Source: CANJQH01 sp031368515
Lineage (GTDB): Bacteria; Chloroflexota; Anaerolineae; J036; Brachytrichaceae
Direction of reading: 5' to 3'
Length of the DNA: 18,292 bases
Assembly (NCBI GenBank): GCA_031368515.1
Contig: JANMNW010000583.1
Span: 1 to 18,292 of the forward strand
Made by a program: the position numbers and the translations under genes. The notes under the pieces are model-generated. The model made no database searches. It saw nothing but the letters and a program-made list of their open reading frames with translations, and was not told the DNA's origin. Shown here piece after piece: positions 16,777-18,292 of this stretch (position 1 is its first letter; every line of letters starts with the position of its first letter).

Positions 16777-17507
16777 CGGCGGGTCGGCTTGGGCGCCGCA
16801 CCCGGTGCGCGACTCAGGCGTTGCTTCTCGCGTGCGGCAAACAGCACCGCCCGCGCGCGCCTTACTTGCAGGATGCCGGCAACGGCTCCAAACGCGGCGC
16901 CGCACAGCATGCGAATCAAGTAGCTCTGCGGCACAATATCGCGCCAATCCGGCGCAACCCAGCCAATAAACGAACCAATAGCCAAGCCGGTCACCAAACC
17001 ACCCATTGCGCCCAGCGCAACCATGATGCCAAAAATCACGTAGCGCGGCGCATAGGCGTTGGCATATTCACGCACCAGATCCGGGAACTCGGCATAGTCG
17101 ATGTTGTCGCGCCGAAACCACCACATAAACAGCGCGGCGGTCAGCCATAGGCCGGCAATAATCACACCGCTTGAGATCCAGGCGTAGCCCGCGGCCGACA
17201 GCCAGTTCAATGTGCGCAGCAACAGTGTGATCACATCGGCGCTGTCGTCGATGGCATGCACACGCAATCCATGGCCGAATGTGACCGAGCCTGCAATCAA
17301 CGCGCACATGGTCAGGGGCCAGGCGGTGCGCGTATAGCGGTTGCGAACTTTTTTGAGCAGCGGCAGCGCCAGAGCCACAACAACGATGCCGATCAGAATG
17401 GCGACCGGGCTTTCAAGGCGGGCGGCATCGACGGTGACCTGCGTATAGGTCGCGATGGTGGCCGAAGCCATGACCATGAGGAAAAGATACAACCGCGCGT
17501 GTTTCAT
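16722..17507 (-). CDS. Multi-pass membrane protein, unrecognised family
   Basis: The product is 261 aa and I do not recognise the family. Hydrophobic segments are seen at about residues 7-22, 34-53, 64-80, 107-132 (YAWISSGVIIAGLWLTAALF), 156-184 (YVIFGIMVALGAMGGLVTGLAIGSFIGW) and 199-216 (MLCGAAFGAVAGIL), so about six helices. Small-residue and Gly-rich helices mark the C-terminal half. The tail is basic (KPTRRQSRGAARF). GGGA lies 7 nt before ATG 17507. Its last 55 bp run against the end of mobA on the other strand, so the final residues may be wrongly delimited or the overlap may be real. No link to the formate island is evident. Confidence 0.75.
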   Translation of the reverse strand: MKHARLYLFLMVMASATIATYTQVTVDAARLESPVAILIGIVVVALALPLLKKVRNRYTRTAWPLTMCALIAGSVTFGHGLRVHAIDDSADVITLLLRTLNWLSAAGYAWISSGVIIAGLWLTAALFMWWFRRDNIDYAEFPDLVREYANAYAPRYVIFGIMVALGAMGGLVTGLAIGSFIGWVAPDWRDIVPQSYLIRMLCGAAFGAVAGILQVRRARAVLFAAREKQRLSRAPGAAPKPTRRQSRGAARFTSNSRRARS

Positions 17508-17647
17508 CGCTGTTCCCGTTAGTCGGCGGGCATGTTGACCATCCGCATCGAAATGACGAGGGAGCGCATGGAAATCGGGCCGAACTCATCGTTTGGTCCG
17601 ACACCGCGGGATTGTCTGTGTAAATGACTCCGACTGGTGCCTGTGAG

Positions 17648-18277
17648 CTAACCGTCGGGAATCAGCAGATGCTGCATCCAGCCCAGCAGCGCTCCGCCAA
17701 TCGCGCCTGCGAGCGCGCGGGCGATGCCAGTGGTGTATTCATGCTGCAGCCAGGCTGTTTCGGCCCAAAGCTCGTGCGCTCCCTGGCCGGCTGCGTTGAA
17801 CAGCACGCCCGCCAGAAACAGCGTGCCCACGATCCATAAACCGCGGCGCAACCCCTGCCGGGAGTCATCGATTTTTTCGGCCAGGCTGTGCAGCGCCACC
17901 GGAGGAGCCGAACCGGGCGCGCTGCCTCTGCCTTTCCCGGCAGGGCGTGCGCCAAAGCTGCTGGATGTCAGCCAGACCAGTCCGCCAACCACCAGCATGG
18001 CGAGCATGGCGATGCCTGCAGCCATGGCAAATCCGGCCAGCGCCTGAAAGCCGCGGTCGAGCGTGGCTGTAAATATCCAGGTGCTGATGAATGCGAGAGC
18101 CATCGCCTGGCCGTTGGCGGTGCGCCGGGCGAAAATGCCGGTCAGCAGCGCCAAGCAGATGGCAAAGTCAAAGCCGCTCGGCGCAAACCAAAAGCGCTGC
18201 GGGTCGCGCGCCATCCACCACGACGCAAACATCGCGATGCCGGAATATGACGCCCATACCATCAGATAGCCGGGCAA
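17648..18277 (-). CDS. Multi-pass membrane protein, unrecognised family
   Basis: The product is 209 aa from TTG 18277, which has AAGGA 5 nt upstream and an in-frame TGA directly before it. ATG 18262 (MVWASYSG) is the alternative, with no ribosome site. Hydrophobic segments are YLMVWASYSGIAMFASWW, FAICLALLTGIFA, MALAFISTWIFTATL, a long one ending AMLVVGGLVWLTSS, LWIVGTLFLAGVLFNAAG, and a Gly-rich final helix AGAIGGALLGWMQHLL. A basic Ser/Pro/Gly loop (FGARPAGKGRGSAPGSAP) separates the halves. The final Gly-rich helix resembles that of the preceding membrane protein, and both lie on the minus strand 140 bp apart, so a shared operon is plausible. Function unknown. Confidence 0.72.
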   Translation of the reverse strand: MPGYLMVWASYSGIAMFASWWMARDPQRFWFAPSGFDFAICLALLTGIFARRTANGQAMALAFISTWIFTATLDRGFQALAGFAMAAGIAMLAMLVVGGLVWLTSSSFGARPAGKGRGSAPGSAPPVALHSLAEKIDDSRQGLRRGLWIVGTLFLAGVLFNAAGQGAHELWAETAWLQHEYTTGIARALAGAIGGALLGWMQHLLIPDG

Positions 18278-18292
18278 TCACTTCCTTGACCA

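Noticed and set aside
17508..17647. Short minus-strand ORF of 16 codons (17519-17569) and read-through of the 17648 stop
   Set aside because: There is no ribosome site and no recognisable product; the gap appears to be only a spacer between two membrane-protein genes.

Overview
The window is GC-rich and gene-dense. It suggests a bacterium with a formate-oxidising, molybdenum-dependent metabolism. A Chloroflexota (Anaerolineae-like) source is my best guess, based on the Tat-type lipoprotein with a PEPT/KAPE proline linker, the NuoE-NuoF fusion subunit, the MoeA-PBP fusion and the style of the intergenic repeats. I cannot prove the taxonomy from the sequence alone.

Left part (1-5740, mostly minus strand). 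This holds the 5' end of a peptide/oligopeptide-type ABC substrate-binding lipoprotein (1-674), with a near-consensus sigma-70 promoter at 806-834. Two VanA-type Rieske oxygenases follow (863-1897 and 2027-3007), separated by a strong 32/33-nt inverted repeat. A GNAT acetyltransferase (3004-3540) is translationally coupled to the second oxygenase. Divergent from it is a putative ATP-grasp-fold protein (3559-4929), which converges with 26 bp of overlap on a PhnD-like substrate-binding protein that has no visible signal peptide (4904-5740).

Central part (5793-16776, plus strand). A dienelactone hydrolase is followed by a formate dehydrogenase and molybdenum-cofactor island: a NuoE-NuoF fusion diaphorase subunit, a separate NuoG-N-like ferredoxin subunit, the catalytic FdhA (Cys type), FdhD, MoeA, a second MoeA fused to a PBP-like domain, and MobA. 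The predicted flow is formate -> Mo/W-bisMGD site in FdhA -> Fe-S subunit -> FMN and NAD in NuoEF. MobA makes the dinucleotide cofactor, the MoeAs insert the metal and FdhD sulfurates the cofactor. Several of these genes overlap by 4 nt (ATGA or GTGA).

Two things interrupt the island. One is a 471-bp cassette (8365-8835) carrying a GxxExxY / PD-(D/E)XK-like gene bounded by a 27-nt inverted repeat with one mismatch; it sits between the diaphorase and ferredoxin genes. The other is a 427-bp noncoding stretch (11698-12124) with several dispersed-repeat copies between fdhA and fdhD.

Right part (16722-18277, minus strand). Two unrecognised multi-pass membrane proteins lie here. The first overlaps the end of mobA convergently.

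The IR-bounded GxxExxY cassette is the best candidate for something under-described. The loss of the His(Cys)3 cluster ligands in the ferredoxin subunit and the MoeA/MoeA-PBP pair are the next most interesting points.
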